64,000 bases of DNA from Chloroflexota bacterium (GCA_013388855.1 JACAEM010000016.1:124001-188000); one strand, 5' to 3'; positions 10,162-20,325 are shown, counted from the stretch's first letter. A program made the numbers and translations. Notes: generated by a model from the letters alone, not told the origin.

Positions 10162-11181
10162 ATGCATTCCTTCCTTCGATATACACTCCTGCTTTTGTTC
10201 ATGATTGCCGTTTCGTGGGCGGCGATTCCCGGCTGGCTTGATATCGAATTTCCAAGACAGCCCGGTCCCGAATTCGACCGCCAGATGCGGAGGTCGTACC
10301 TTAATCTGCTGGACGATGAAAAACCGGATATTGTCATCATGGGCGATTCCACCATGAGAGATGGTGTAGACCCCGACCTGCTGTCCACCCTCACAAATCG
10401 GAAGGTTGCAAGTATCGATCTGCCTGGTTCGGCATCTGCGTTCTGGTATCTCATCATCAAAAACAATCTGGTGATCGCCACACATCGCCCGGAAGCAATT
10501 GTCATCGTGTTCAGGGATACCATGCTGACTGCGCCGGGGTTTCGCGTCCATGGAGGGTATTTCGTCAAATTGGATGAATTTGCGGCACAGCACGAACCGG
10601 TCTTGCTCGAACGTGCCTACCTCAACCAGATGAGCCCGGTGGAGATATGGGCCGAAAGGTACTTTCCTTTGTACGGCGCACGCGACAAGATCCGGGAAAG
10701 GATCGATTCTTTAATCCGATATTTCATCCCCGGTTGGTTGAACTGCAACAGGGAATGTACGGATCAAAATCTGAGCGAAACGTTTATCACCTCCGATCTC
10801 GAACCCGGTCAATTGAGGGATGCGATGGCTTCGGTGGAACGGTATCTGTACGCCCCATCTCAACTGGATTTTGAAAAACAGGTGGATCATTCCTTCCTGA
10901 CCGAAATCATCCGCATCACTGAAGAGCGGGGAATTCAATTGGTTGTGGTCAGAATAAAAAATCAGATTACGGGTATAGGCAGTAGAGAGACTGCCGCCTT
11001 AAAAAAGTATATTTCAGACCTTTCCGATTATCTCGACAGCCAGGGAGTGATCTTCCTCGACTATGGGCGTGAGCCGAGTCTCAGCAATAAACATTTCAAA
11101 GACATCCTGCACTTAAATTCAGAAGGCGAGGTCGTGTTCACGCAATTGCTTGCCGAAGGATTGAACGAAACTCTGAAGTAA
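10162..11181 (+). CDS. SGNH-hydrolase-like protein (paralog 2)
   Basis: GDSTMRDGVD, DILHLNSEG, N-terminal TM. Confidence 0.72.
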   Translation: MHSFLRYTLLLLFMIAVSWAAIPGWLDIEFPRQPGPEFDRQMRRSYLNLLDDEKPDIVIMGDSTMRDGVDPDLLSTLTNRKVASIDLPGSASAFWYLIIKNNLVIATHRPEAIVIVFRDTMLTAPGFRVHGGYFVKLDEFAAQHEPVLLERAYLNQMSPVEIWAERYFPLYGARDKIRERIDSLIRYFIPGWLNCNRECTDQNLSETFITSDLEPGQLRDAMASVERYLYAPSQLDFEKQVDHSFLTEIIRITEERGIQLVVVRIKNQITGIGSRETAALKKYISDLSDYLDSQGVIFLDYGREPSLSNKHFKDILHLNSEGEVVFTQLLAEGLNETLK

Positions 11182-11260
11182 AGCCATCGACCAGAGGCTG
11201 CCAAACCCTACAAAAGGACAATGCTATAATGTATCGTCATCTTTCCGTCTGGAGACGTCA

Positions 11261-12664
11261 ATGAGTTTTGCAAGTCTTTCGTTCATTATTTTTCTGGTAT
11301 GTACCTTCGCTTTATACTGGCTGGTAAAAAAGCGGGAATGGCAAAATCCGATTCTCCTGGCAGCAAGCTACCTCTTCTACGGATGGGTTACCCCATCGTT
11401 GGCGGTCATGCTCGGCGCATCCACCATGCTTGATTTTTTCCTGGCGCGCGGCATACAGGCAAGCCCAGTCCGCACGCGCCTTTTCATGGCATTGAGCTTG
11501 ACCCTTAATCTGGGCGTTCTCGCCGGTTTCAAGTATTACAATTTTTTCAACGACGAACTGGCGAATTTCGTTACCTCGCTTGGGATGAACGGCGATTTTT
11601 TCCTGACCCGCGTGCTGCTCCCCGCCGGATTGTCATTCTACACGCTGAAAAAACTCGGCTACATGATCGACGTCTCGCGCGGCATGTTGAAACCGACCCA
11701 TGCCCTCGTGGATTTTGCGTTGTACGTCTCGTTTTTCCCGCAGATCATTGCCGGTCCCATCGAACGCCCGCAAAAGTTATTGCCGCAAATCGAAGCGCAG
11801 CGCGCATGGAAGGCGGATTTTTTTTACGGCGCATGGCCCCTGATCTTGATGGGCTTTTTCAAAAAGATCGTCATCGCCGACAATATTAAGATAATCTCCG
11901 ACCAAATTTTTTCACTCGATGAACCGTCCATTTTTTTACTTATCATGGGCGCGCTGGCTTTTACCCTGCAGATCCTGGCGGATTTCTCAGGATACACTGA
12001 CATGTCCCGCGGGTTCGCCATGCTCTTTGGGTTTCAGACCAGCGAGAACTTCAATCTACCCTACACCTCCCTCACCCCCACCGACTTCTGGAACCGTTGG
12101 CATATCACCCTGTCGAACTGGCTGAGGGACTATATCTTTTTCCCCATCGGACGCGCCCTGAAAAGGAGCCGCCTCAACCTCCCCCCATGGCAGGTCTTGT
12201 CCATTCCACCGATCGCCACGATGTTCATCAGCGGCTTATGGCATGGTGCCGGGTGGAACTTTGTAATGTGGGGGGTATATTACGGAGTGCTCATCAGCGT
12301 CTATCAGCTCGTCGGCATCCGCGGCGACTGGAAGCCCAAATCACCTTGGGCACACGGGCTGGCGTGGTTCGTCATGTTCACCTTCATCGTAATCGGCTGG
12401 GCAATGTTCCGCGCCCCGTCGCTGGCATGGCTGGGAAACATCCTCTTCAACGAACCCTTCCTCCACTCACAAAGCGATTTGATTGTCGGATTGATCGCGT
12501 TTTCGATGGTAATTGCCTACTCCATTCCACTGTGGATCAAACTTGGACTGGACAAGTACGCGAAAGATGGCTGGCTCACGTCCGCTTATTATGCTTTTGC
12601 CACCGTGCTCATTATCGTCTTCCTCAACGCCACATTCCCGGATTTCATCTACAACCAGTTCTAG
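11261..12664 (+). CDS. MBOAT family O-acyltransferase (AlgI/DltB-like)
   Basis: SFYTLKKLGYMIDV, FFPQIIAGPIERP, FWNRWHITLSNWLRDYIFFPIG, ISGLWHGAGWNFVMWG. Confidence 0.92.
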   Translation: MSFASLSFIIFLVCTFALYWLVKKREWQNPILLAASYLFYGWVTPSLAVMLGASTMLDFFLARGIQASPVRTRLFMALSLTLNLGVLAGFKYYNFFNDELANFVTSLGMNGDFFLTRVLLPAGLSFYTLKKLGYMIDVSRGMLKPTHALVDFALYVSFFPQIIAGPIERPQKLLPQIEAQRAWKADFFYGAWPLILMGFFKKIVIADNIKIISDQIFSLDEPSIFLLIMGALAFTLQILADFSGYTDMSRGFAMLFGFQTSENFNLPYTSLTPTDFWNRWHITLSNWLRDYIFFPIGRALKRSRLNLPPWQVLSIPPIATMFISGLWHGAGWNFVMWGVYYGVLISVYQLVGIRGDWKPKSPWAHGLAWFVMFTFIVIGWAMFRAPSLAWLGNILFNEPFLHSQSDLIVGLIAFSMVIAYSIPLWIKLGLDKYAKDGWLTSAYYAFATVLIIVFLNATFPDFIYNQF

Positions 12665-12668
12665 CCCC

Positions 12669-13694
12669 ATGCGCTCCTTCTTCCGATATCTGATATTGCT
12701 TTCTGCTCTGGTCACTATTTCATGGGCGGCAATACCGGGCTGGTTCAATATCCGGTTTCCCAGACAAGCCGGTCCCCATTTCAATCGTGAAGTGAGAAGA
12801 AAATACATCACGACACTGAACAAGGAACAACCGGATATTGTCCTGCTGGGCGATTCGACCATGATGGAGGGCGTGGACCCTGAACTTTTATCTGAACTAA
12901 CAGGGAGGCAAGTATCGAGTTTTCATTCGTTGGGATCGGCGTCCGCTTTCTGGTATCTCATATTGAAGAATAACATCGTTATCGCCGACCATCACCCGCA
13001 AACAGTAATTATCGTATTTAGGGACACCATGCTTACTGCGCCGGGTTTTCGTGTGTACGGGGGGTTCCTGGATAATCTGGACGAATTTGCAACTGATCAT
13101 GAAACCGTCCTGCTCGAAAAGGCATACCTTAATCACATGAACTGGGCGGAAATCCAGGCGGAGGAACACATCCCATTATACAGTGCAAGAGAGAATCTTC
13201 GGGAAAAGGTAGATACTTGGATTCGTTATCTGGTTCCGGCCTGGTTGGGTTGTGACAGGCAATGTACGGATGATGCCATGTTTAACGTGTTCACATCCGC
13301 CGAGCTTGAACCGGGGCAACTACAGAGCAGGATCACAACAGTGGAAGAGTATCTTTATACTCCATCCCAACTGGATTTCCATCAGAACGTGGATCAATCC
13401 TTTCTGCCTGAAATCATCCAACTCACCAGGGAGAACAATATACAATTGATTGTCGTAAGACTGAAGCCCAATACAATAAGGACCATCCGGTTGGATGCCC
13501 CGGCTGTGGGACAATATATCACTGACCTATCCAGCTATCTTGCTGAAAACGGGGTGGTCTTTTTGGATTACGGGCGCGACCCGCGACTCAGGAGTGATTA
13601 TTTTAGAGACAGCCTGCATCTGAAACCGGAAGGCAAAACCCTGTTTACGCAGATTCTGGCAGAAGGGCTGAATGGGGTTTTGAAAAAGGACTAG
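12669..13694 (+). CDS. SGNH-hydrolase-like protein (paralog 3)
   Basis: GDSTMMEGVD, DSLHLKPEG; the upstream part of ORF 12513 overlaps the MBOAT gene, so ATG 12669 is preferred. Confidence 0.72.
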   Translation: MRSFFRYLILLSALVTISWAAIPGWFNIRFPRQAGPHFNREVRRKYITTLNKEQPDIVLLGDSTMMEGVDPELLSELTGRQVSSFHSLGSASAFWYLILKNNIVIADHHPQTVIIVFRDTMLTAPGFRVYGGFLDNLDEFATDHETVLLEKAYLNHMNWAEIQAEEHIPLYSARENLREKVDTWIRYLVPAWLGCDRQCTDDAMFNVFTSAELEPGQLQSRITTVEEYLYTPSQLDFHQNVDQSFLPEIIQLTRENNIQLIVVRLKPNTIRTIRLDAPAVGQYITDLSSYLAENGVVFLDYGRDPRLRSDYFRDSLHLKPEGKTLFTQILAEGLNGVLKKD

Positions 13695-14395
13695 AAAACA
13701 AAATATCCAATCAAAGCTGATGCAACAACCAGCGTGATATTATCCACATCTTTGAACGGCAGGGATTCGATTAGCGTCGCGCCGAGGGCGATCCATGTGA
13801 CCGGGAGGAGATAAGCTCGCATCGGCGCGGCAAAAATTCCCGCCCAGGCATATATTGCGATGACAAAGAGGGTCAGCAGCCAGCCGCCGATGAAAACGCT
13901 CAGAAGTCCGGCAAAACTTTTTTCACGGGACCAGGCCAGTTTCGGAGATCTGACGCGCCGCCCGATGATGTCGGCAATGCCGTCGCCGCCGCACATCATC
14001 ATCAAAGCGGCAATGCCGATCGGGGAGTCTTTCCAATAAACGACCGTCAACAGGACAAACATGATTCCGTAAAAAAGCGGTCCACGCAGAATCTCGCGGC
14101 GGTCTCCCGTACGCGACATCGCCTGCACGGAAGCTTCGTCCTTCATGATCCCCAGCCCCACCAGCGCGAATTGGACCGTGATGGCGAACGGCACGAGCGC
14201 AGCAAGCCAGCGCGAAATAGGCAAGTCCGGGAACATCAACCAGCACAGCACGAAGATCGGGCCCGTCCCGATGTGGATGACCTTGCGGCTGAGTTTACTT
14301 TCGATCCAGCCGCGGTGAGCGAGATAATCCATAAGACGCAGGAAGAGGATGGCAATGGCAAAGGTGAGGACGGTGGCAAGGTATGGATTCATCAT
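13691..14395 (-). CDS. Phosphatidate cytidylyltransferase / dolichol(phytol)-kinase-like membrane protein
   Basis: SRKVIHIGTGPIFVL, MMCGGDGIADIIGRR, SREKSFAGLLSVFIGG. Confidence 0.72.
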   Translation of the reverse strand: MMNPYLATVLTFAIAILFLRLMDYLAHRGWIESKLSRKVIHIGTGPIFVLCWLMFPDLPISRWLAALVPFAITVQFALVGLGIMKDEASVQAMSRTGDRREILRGPLFYGIMFVLLTVVYWKDSPIGIAALMMMCGGDGIADIIGRRVRSPKLAWSREKSFAGLLSVFIGGWLLTLFVIAIYAWAGIFAAPMRAYLLPVTWIALGATLIESLPFKDVDNITLVVASALIGYFVF

Positions 14396-14425
14396 GAGTC
14401 TTGTCTCAAGCGATTCATCCGTTGA

Positions 14426-16333
14426 TTAGGATGCGCCATTTAAAAATTTATTGAACATCTTCTTGACCTTTTTGCGCTGGATAAAGGCAATCCGAAGCAT
14501 ATAAAGCGCTCCGATGATCAGTACAATGGAGAGCCCTGTTCCGACGACCCCCAAAGCCCAATGCCAAAAGGTAATGGACTCTCCAAAACCAGTCCAAATA
14601 TCCGCCCAAAATGATGGGAGCATTAATAGGGTCAAGGTGAGAGAGGCGGCTGCCAACCCAATCGACAGGATGGTCGAATTGTCATTCTCCTTTTCCGAGA
14701 GGTCGGCAAGATACAATTCATCCACATGATCCACAACGCTGTTGATGCTCGTGATATTTCTCTCGATGTGTTGTTGAATTGTCGGCACGCCCAATTGCTC
14801 CAGCAGGTATTCCGCTTTTCTAATCGCATATTCGGCACGGCTCCACAACTGCGGATGACTTAAACTCTGGGAGAGCGCCGCCAAATGCCTGAGAGTAGCG
14901 GCGCGCGCCACCAGGTCCGGCAGGCGCGTTCCCAATCGAATATCTCCCGAAAAAAGCATGGAGCGCGTTTCGTGGACCGTCTGGGCAATTTCTCCCAACA
15001 GTTCATATGATTCGCTCTCGATCAACTGCGACAGGACGCGGATCTCCACCAGGAATTCAACCAGCCGTTCGATGGCGCCCCAATATCGCGCATACTTGAC
15101 ATGCAAGGTGGAGCTTGGAACAGTGGAGACGGAGATTTCACTGTTCTTCCACTCCTGCGATGGGATGATCAGGGCCGTTCTCGGTCCAAGCATACAAAAC
15201 TCATCATTCCAGGATGCCTGGTTTTGCTCGAACAGGCCGTCTACGAGACTCCACTTCGGGTTTGGAAACGACCCTGCGGCTTCGATCATCTGCGTGGTCA
15301 CCACATCATCCGCTTTTTTACCGTCGTCGGAAGCGTTTCGGAGCAGGGAACCTTCCACCAGATTTACCAGGGCGCGTTTCAACAAATGCGAGTGTCGGAT
15401 ATCATTCAGTGTCGCTTTGATCTGGGCGCGACTGTTCAATTTCCCATTCTGTTTTTTGATGAGGGACGGCTCGGCCAGTATGTCTTCGAAATGGTGGATC
15501 ACATATGAATCGTGCAACGGGATGGACAACGACGGTTCTGGTTTCACCAGTTTGACCGGTTCCGCATTCTTGAGCGGGATCTCAGCCCCGATCGTTTGCA
15601 CGAATCTCGAAGCCACTTCCATGGCAATCTTCCACTGAATGGGATAATACAAGAGATCCCCTGTTTCATCCTCGGCGCTTCCCACCCACTCCAGCAGTGC
15701 CTTCACCGATCTTTCTTTGACGCTCAAAGTCTCCGGTTGATTAAAATATCGTTCACGGGAATGTTTCAGCCATTTTTGAGCGCTGGGCACATCGAGCGAT
15801 TCCTGCAAACGCAACACATCCTGCGCAATCGCAAGGAGCGAACGGGACTTTTCCCGGAACCGGTGCGTGAGCCGGAACACAAAGAACCCGGAAACCGTCG
15901 GGCGGATATAGATATCCCAACGATCCCAAACCTTTTTGAACAACGTCTTGAATTGGAAATTGGTCTCCAGGTCGGGGGAAAACTCGATCTGGGATTTATC
16001 GACAACGTAGATCGGAAAGTTGTACTCTTCGAGCATCAGGGATCGGAAGATGCCCGTCGCAAAACCTATTTGTTCTAGAGGCATCATGTCGCCGGGAGTC
16101 AACCGCTTCCCTGCCTGTCCGGCGCGACGCCGCTTGTATTCCTCCATGGTGATGAAAACTTTCTGACTATCTATTTTCCCCGGCCACGTGGTGCGCAATA
16201 TATCTGCAAACTCCGGCTTTCCTCGAAGAACCTCGAACCGTTCCCTCTCGTTTTCGTTCCCTGCAATGAAACGCTTCATGTTCATGACAAGGATTACGCT
16301 GGTATACCCTCTTGCCGAGATATTCGCCCTCAT
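14426..16333 (-). CDS. Hypothetical protein (about 635 aa) with two C-terminal TM helices
   Basis: Long ORF; aaggagaggcag SD before ATG 16333; C-terminal LSIGLAAASLTLTLLMLPSFW and WALGVVGTGLSIVLIIGALYML. Confidence 0.65.
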   Translation of the reverse strand: MRANISARGYTSVILVMNMKRFIAGNENERERFEVLRGKPEFADILRTTWPGKIDSQKVFITMEEYKRRRAGQAGKRLTPGDMMPLEQIGFATGIFRSLMLEEYNFPIYVVDKSQIEFSPDLETNFQFKTLFKKVWDRWDIYIRPTVSGFFVFRLTHRFREKSRSLLAIAQDVLRLQESLDVPSAQKWLKHSRERYFNQPETLSVKERSVKALLEWVGSAEDETGDLLYYPIQWKIAMEVASRFVQTIGAEIPLKNAEPVKLVKPEPSLSIPLHDSYVIHHFEDILAEPSLIKKQNGKLNSRAQIKATLNDIRHSHLLKRALVNLVEGSLLRNASDDGKKADDVVTTQMIEAAGSFPNPKWSLVDGLFEQNQASWNDEFCMLGPRTALIIPSQEWKNSEISVSTVPSSTLHVKYARYWGAIERLVEFLVEIRVLSQLIESESYELLGEIAQTVHETRSMLFSGDIRLGTRLPDLVARAATLRHLAALSQSLSHPQLWSRAEYAIRKAEYLLEQLGVPTIQQHIERNITSINSVVDHVDELYLADLSEKENDNSTILSIGLAAASLTLTLLMLPSFWADIWTGFGESITFWHWALGVVGTGLSIVLIIGALYMLRIAFIQRKKVKKMFNKFLNGAS

Positions 16334-16355
16334 CTGCCTCTCCTTGAACAAAAGG

Positions 16356-16428
16356 TGGGCCCAGCAGGATTCGAACCTGCGACCAAGCGATTATGAGTCG
16401 CCTGCGCTAACCGCTGCGCCATGGGCCC
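16356..16428 (-). tRNA. tRNA-Met(CAT)
   Basis: Minus strand GGGCCCATGGCGCAGCGGTTAGCGCAGGCGACTCATAATCGCTTGGTCGCAGGTTCGAATCCTGCTGGGCCCA; anticodon loop CTCATAA. Confidence 0.92.
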
Positions 16429-16440
16429 CTTGTTAAGTAC

Positions 16441-16494
16441 CAAGTGTCAGGTGCTTCGGTGTCACGTGACACCTGAAACCTTGACACCTGACAC
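16441..16494. repeat. Nested palindromic element between two tRNA genes
   Basis: Perfect palindrome GGTGTCACGTGACACC (16458-16473) inside outer arms GTGTCAGGTG / CACCTGACAC. Confidence 0.7.
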
Positions 16495-16505
16495 CAACTG
16501 TAGAG

Positions 16506-16577
16506 AGCGGGAGACGGGATTCGAACCCGCGGATATCAGCTTGGAAGGCTGATGCCTTACCACTTGGCGACTCCCGC
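16506..16577 (-). tRNA. tRNA-Gly(TCC)
   Basis: Minus strand GCGGGAGTCGCCAAGTGGTAAGGCATCAGCCTTCCAAGCTGATATCCGCGGGTTCGAATCCCGTCTCCCGCT; loop CTTCCAA. Confidence 0.93.
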
Positions 16578-16629
16578 ATGCGGCGGTATTTTACCACAAC
16601 TAGGTTTTGTCATCGCAAAGCCTGCGCGA

Positions 16630-17346
16630 CTATTCCCTGGACTTCGGCTCCTGTGATTCTTCGATCAGCTCTTTCGGCGTTGCTGCGCCGCAGGCGGGGC
16701 AGGCATATTCGTTCTCCACAGGGACATACGACCTCTTACAGTACGGGCAGTCGATGGAACGCGGCGCTACAGGTACTTCCACCTCTTTGACAACTTCACG
16801 CGTCACTTCGCGGGTGCGGGTCCGCCCGCCGCCCAACACGACCACATCCCCAACACCCGGGAAACGGGAACCGCTCGAAGAAGTGGAAGCTGGTATGCTT
16901 TTCGCCTGCGGTTTGGATCCGCCACCGCCCGACGATTTCTTTTTCGACGAGCCACCTGATAAACCCTTCCCGCCCGCGCCCAACACAAGAAACAGGACCG
17001 CGATGATCACTACCGCCGCCAGGGTTACGAACACAATGATGACAGTCAGCCGGATCGCGCGTGGAATGTTATACAGTTCGTAACCGTAACTGAACAGGAA
17101 CACGCCTCCGATATAGAATGGAGCCAGGATGGCAAGCAAGACCACGCCGGTGCTTTGCTCCAGTTGATTCTCAAACCACGTCTGATAAATGACCAGGATA
17201 ATCACACCAAGCGCCGCCAGCGCAATTAATCCGCCGGGGACGAGGATATGCAATGGCTTGCCGGGTTTTGAGTCGTCATGATCGTATTCAACGACCTCAT
17301 GTGTCTTTGCGGCGACCTGCCGGGCACGATATTGTGATTGGGGCAT
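16630..17346 (-). CDS. Membrane protein with C-terminal zinc ribbon
   Basis: Two TM segments, C-terminal CPYCKRSYVPVENEYACPACG. Confidence 0.7.
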   Translation of the reverse strand: MPQSQYRARQVAAKTHEVVEYDHDDSKPGKPLHILVPGGLIALAALGVIILVIYQTWFENQLEQSTGVVLLAILAPFYIGGVFLFSYGYELYNIPRAIRLTVIIVFVTLAAVVIIAVLFLVLGAGGKGLSGGSSKKKSSGGGGSKPQAKSIPASTSSSGSRFPGVGDVVVLGGGRTRTREVTREVVKEVEVPVAPRSIDCPYCKRSYVPVENEYACPACGAATPKELIEESQEPKSRE

Positions 17347-17409
17347 GTGAGTTACCTTTCTACACCATTAAACCATATACGCAAATTCCCACGCAATGAC
17401 GCACAGAAA

Positions 17410-18816
17410 CTATTGATTCAATTCGTTGGCGATATCGTCCATTTGTTTGAGGATCAGCGATACCTGCCCGTCGGTCAAATCGGGATGGCGGATCGAATCG
17501 AACATGTCACGGAAGCCATCGCCCAGCATGACGCGCACCACACGCCACGAAGCAAGCCGGGGCGGGATCGTCGCGCCGGGGAGTAATTGAACGGCAGACG
17601 CCCACTGTGGGTGTTCCGCCGAATAATCGGCGAGCAGGTCCAGGGTCGAGGTACGAAGCGGGAAAAGTCCCGTGCTCCGCACCCAACGCGCTTCGTTCTC
17701 CGCGGAAAGCATCCAGCGCATGAACAGCCAGGAGGCAAGCTGGGTCGCGTCGTTTGAATTGAACATCACATACGATGAACCATACACGACCACTGTATCG
17801 TTCTCATCGCTGGGAAAGGGAAGCACCGTCCATTCATCGCGGCTACCCAAGGCGAGGAACGCGCGCGATTGATCGGCAAGTTCACCGAGGCCCACAGTCG
17901 CGAACAAAGCCTGCCGCGCGGCAAAACGATCATAGACTGAAAGCTCAGACGAAGCCGTCCAGGCACATCCATCCTGTTGAAGGATTTTCAAATATTTGAA
18001 CGCCGCGATGTTCTCCGGTTTGAGAAAACGGTATCCTTCTTTTTCCTGCGCCCCCCCGCCAAAAGCGATCAGCCATGAAAGCGGCGTCATGGCGTCGGTG
18101 TCGATCAGCCAGCCGCCGAACGAGTCATTGTCCGAACTGGCGTCGGCGCGCAATGCCTGGTTGGCGGCACACGCCTGCTGTTCGAATTCGGCGGGCGTGG
18201 AAGGCGGAGAGGAAAATCCAAGTTCACGCGCCCAGGTTTGGTTGTAGAGCAGGAGACGTGCCGTCCGCTGGGCAGGCACTCCGTAGCGCACCCCGCCCAG
18301 TTCATCCTGCAGCCAGATCGCGTTCGCAAAATCCGAACGCTCCATCGCACTCAGTCCATAAACCGGGTCATTCAAATACGGATTCAGATCCACGACAAAC
18401 TCATCCCAGCCAAGCGCGTGTTCGGGGAACGCAAGGGCGACGTGTGGACCGCCCGCGCTTTTCAACGCGGCGTCCGTTTGCAGGAACAACTCACTGAAAT
18501 TGCCCTTTCCCTCTGCGCTGACAACGATCCCCCACTCGTTGCTGCTGTTGAATTGTCCAACCTGTGACTCAAACAGACTCGCCTCCGCGCCGAAATATGG
18601 ATGCCAGACCTTCACCTGCAACCCGTTCAACGCTTCCTTATCGACGTTCAAACTGCTCGCCGCCAATGTAGGCGTCGTCGTCGCCGACGCGGCTTCCGTC
18701 AACACCGGGGACGGCGTGCCTGTAGCAGAATCATTTGGCAACTGGGACGGAACACAGGCAGACAGGGAAAACAACATCACGAGCAGGAAGATCCATGTTC
18801 GGTGAATGGCAGTCAT
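17410..18816 (-). CDS. Extracellular solute-binding lipoprotein (ABC sugar-type)
   Basis: Lipobox LFSLSACVPS; VKVWHPYFGAE..., overall solute-binding-protein pattern. Confidence 0.82.
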   Translation of the reverse strand: MTAIHRTWIFLLVMLFSLSACVPSQLPNDSATGTPSPVLTEAASATTTPTLAASSLNVDKEALNGLQVKVWHPYFGAEASLFESQVGQFNSSNEWGIVVSAEGKGNFSELFLQTDAALKSAGGPHVALAFPEHALGWDEFVVDLNPYLNDPVYGLSAMERSDFANAIWLQDELGGVRYGVPAQRTARLLLYNQTWARELGFSSPPSTPAEFEQQACAANQALRADASSDNDSFGGWLIDTDAMTPLSWLIAFGGGAQEKEGYRFLKPENIAAFKYLKILQQDGCAWTASSELSVYDRFAARQALFATVGLGELADQSRAFLALGSRDEWTVLPFPSDENDTVVVYGSSYVMFNSNDATQLASWLFMRWMLSAENEARWVRSTGLFPLRTSTLDLLADYSAEHPQWASAVQLLPGATIPPRLASWRVVRVMLGDGFRDMFDSIRHPDLTDGQVSLILKQMDDIANELNQ

Positions 18817-18817
18817 G

Positions 18818-20044
18818 TTAATAGGATACCAGAGGGATCGGAGTGAAAATCAGGAAAAAGATGACCAAGACAATGAAACCGAGAACGCGTCGTCTTGTAT
18901 CGAGCGGAGTAATATCATCAAGCGGCTGGGTGCGCACATTCCCCAGCCAGAATAAGATGAACACCCATAACAACCAGCTGAAATTGAATGCGGCAGGCGA
19001 AAAGGTCAAAAGTACAGGCAGGACACTGAGCGCAAGCAACGTGCCAATCGCCACGGGGAAGATTTTGCGCGCTTTCTCGCCAAACAATCCGTAGACGACA
19101 TGCCCGCCATCCAGCGTTCCCACCGGCACAAGGTTCAACGCCGTGACGAGGAGTCCCCCCCAGCCTGCCCATGCGACCGAGTCAAGTTGCACGTCCAACC
19201 CGCCATAGGGGATTGGTTGCCCCGAAAAGAAATATTGCAGCCAATAGACAAAGGGCGTCAGTCCGCCCATGCTCACCGGTTCGGGAAGGAATTTATGAAA
19301 AATCAGATACTTCGAGAATAAATAGAAAAGGGAATTCCCCTCCAGCATCCCTCCGCCGCCATGGGCGCCTACGGGTCCGAGCGGCGAAATGGACAAGCCA
19401 TAGAGCACTACAGGAACCGCGATCACCAATCCTGCCAGCGGTCCCGCCACACCAATGTCGAAAAGGACGCGCTTATTCTTCGGGATGCCGCGCATGGCAA
19501 TGAACGCACCCAACGTCCCAAACGGACTGATGAACGGCGCGGGGATGAAGAACGGCAGGGTGGCCGGAACTTTGTAGATGCGGCAGGCAATGTAATGTCC
19601 CATTTCATGAACGAACAAAATCCCCATCATGCTCAACGCAAAAGGCCAGCCGGTAACTATGTGACGGAGCATGAATAAAATCGGGATGGAACCATCGGCA
19701 GGGATGGCATCGGGCGGTATATCCACGCCAATCAACAACGCGCTAAAAATAGTCAGGATAAACAAAATGAGATTTACATACGGCTTTGCCGCCGGCGGGG
19801 GGATCACCGGACTTGGCACCAGAAAAATAATATGCTTCCCGTCATCCGCCTTGCGGAAGAGCGGCGTGATGTTATATTGATGTACCGTCTCCGCCAGTTG
19901 GTCATACGCGGCAGCTGTATCCTCAACCAATATTCGTCCGCGGTAACGGACGATCCATTCTTTGGAATCCCCCATTGTGACATCTTCTATTCGAAAAATC
20001 CGGGAAACATAATTCGTGAGAATTTCGATTTCGGGAAACGACAT
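18818..20044 (-). CDS. Site-2 protease family (M50) membrane metalloprotease
   Basis: HEMGHYIACR (HExxH) and LDGGHVVYGLFGEKAR. Confidence 0.88.
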   Translation of the reverse strand: MSFPEIEILTNYVSRIFRIEDVTMGDSKEWIVRYRGRILVEDTAAAYDQLAETVHQYNITPLFRKADDGKHIIFLVPSPVIPPPAAKPYVNLILFILTIFSALLIGVDIPPDAIPADGSIPILFMLRHIVTGWPFALSMMGILFVHEMGHYIACRIYKVPATLPFFIPAPFISPFGTLGAFIAMRGIPKNKRVLFDIGVAGPLAGLVIAVPVVLYGLSISPLGPVGAHGGGGMLEGNSLFYLFSKYLIFHKFLPEPVSMGGLTPFVYWLQYFFSGQPIPYGGLDVQLDSVAWAGWGGLLVTALNLVPVGTLDGGHVVYGLFGEKARKIFPVAIGTLLALSVLPVLLTFSPAAFNFSWLLWVFILFWLGNVRTQPLDDITPLDTRRRVLGFIVLVIFFLIFTPIPLVSY

Positions 20045-20105
20045 GAAACACCTTTAGGGAAGGGGCGGCAGTCAAATTCAACTGTCGCCTGCGATTAATC
20101 ATAGG

Positions 20106-20199
20106 CGGGAGTGGATGGGAGTCGAACCCACCGCGACTCGCAACGCGACCCGCCACAGGTTTTGAAGACCAGGAAGCCCACCGGGACCTAACCACTCCC
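20106..20199 (-). tRNA. selC: tRNA-Sec(TCA), selenocysteine tRNA
   Basis: Minus strand GGGAGTGGTTAGGTCCCGGTGGGCTTCCTGGTCTTCAAAACCTGTGGCGGGTCGCGTTGCGAGTCGCGGTGGGTTCGACTCCCATCCACTCCCG; 94 nt, 8-bp acceptor stem, long variable arm, UCA anticodon. Confidence 0.92.
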
Positions 20200-20325
20200 A
20201 TGCGCAAGGATACTCGAAGGGAAATGGCTTTGCAAGCCGGATTATCACAGTGAATTAAGGTACCGAGGACACCCAATCAGGAAAACGGCAAAATCTGACC
20301 GCAGGGGAGATGCTATAATCATCCC

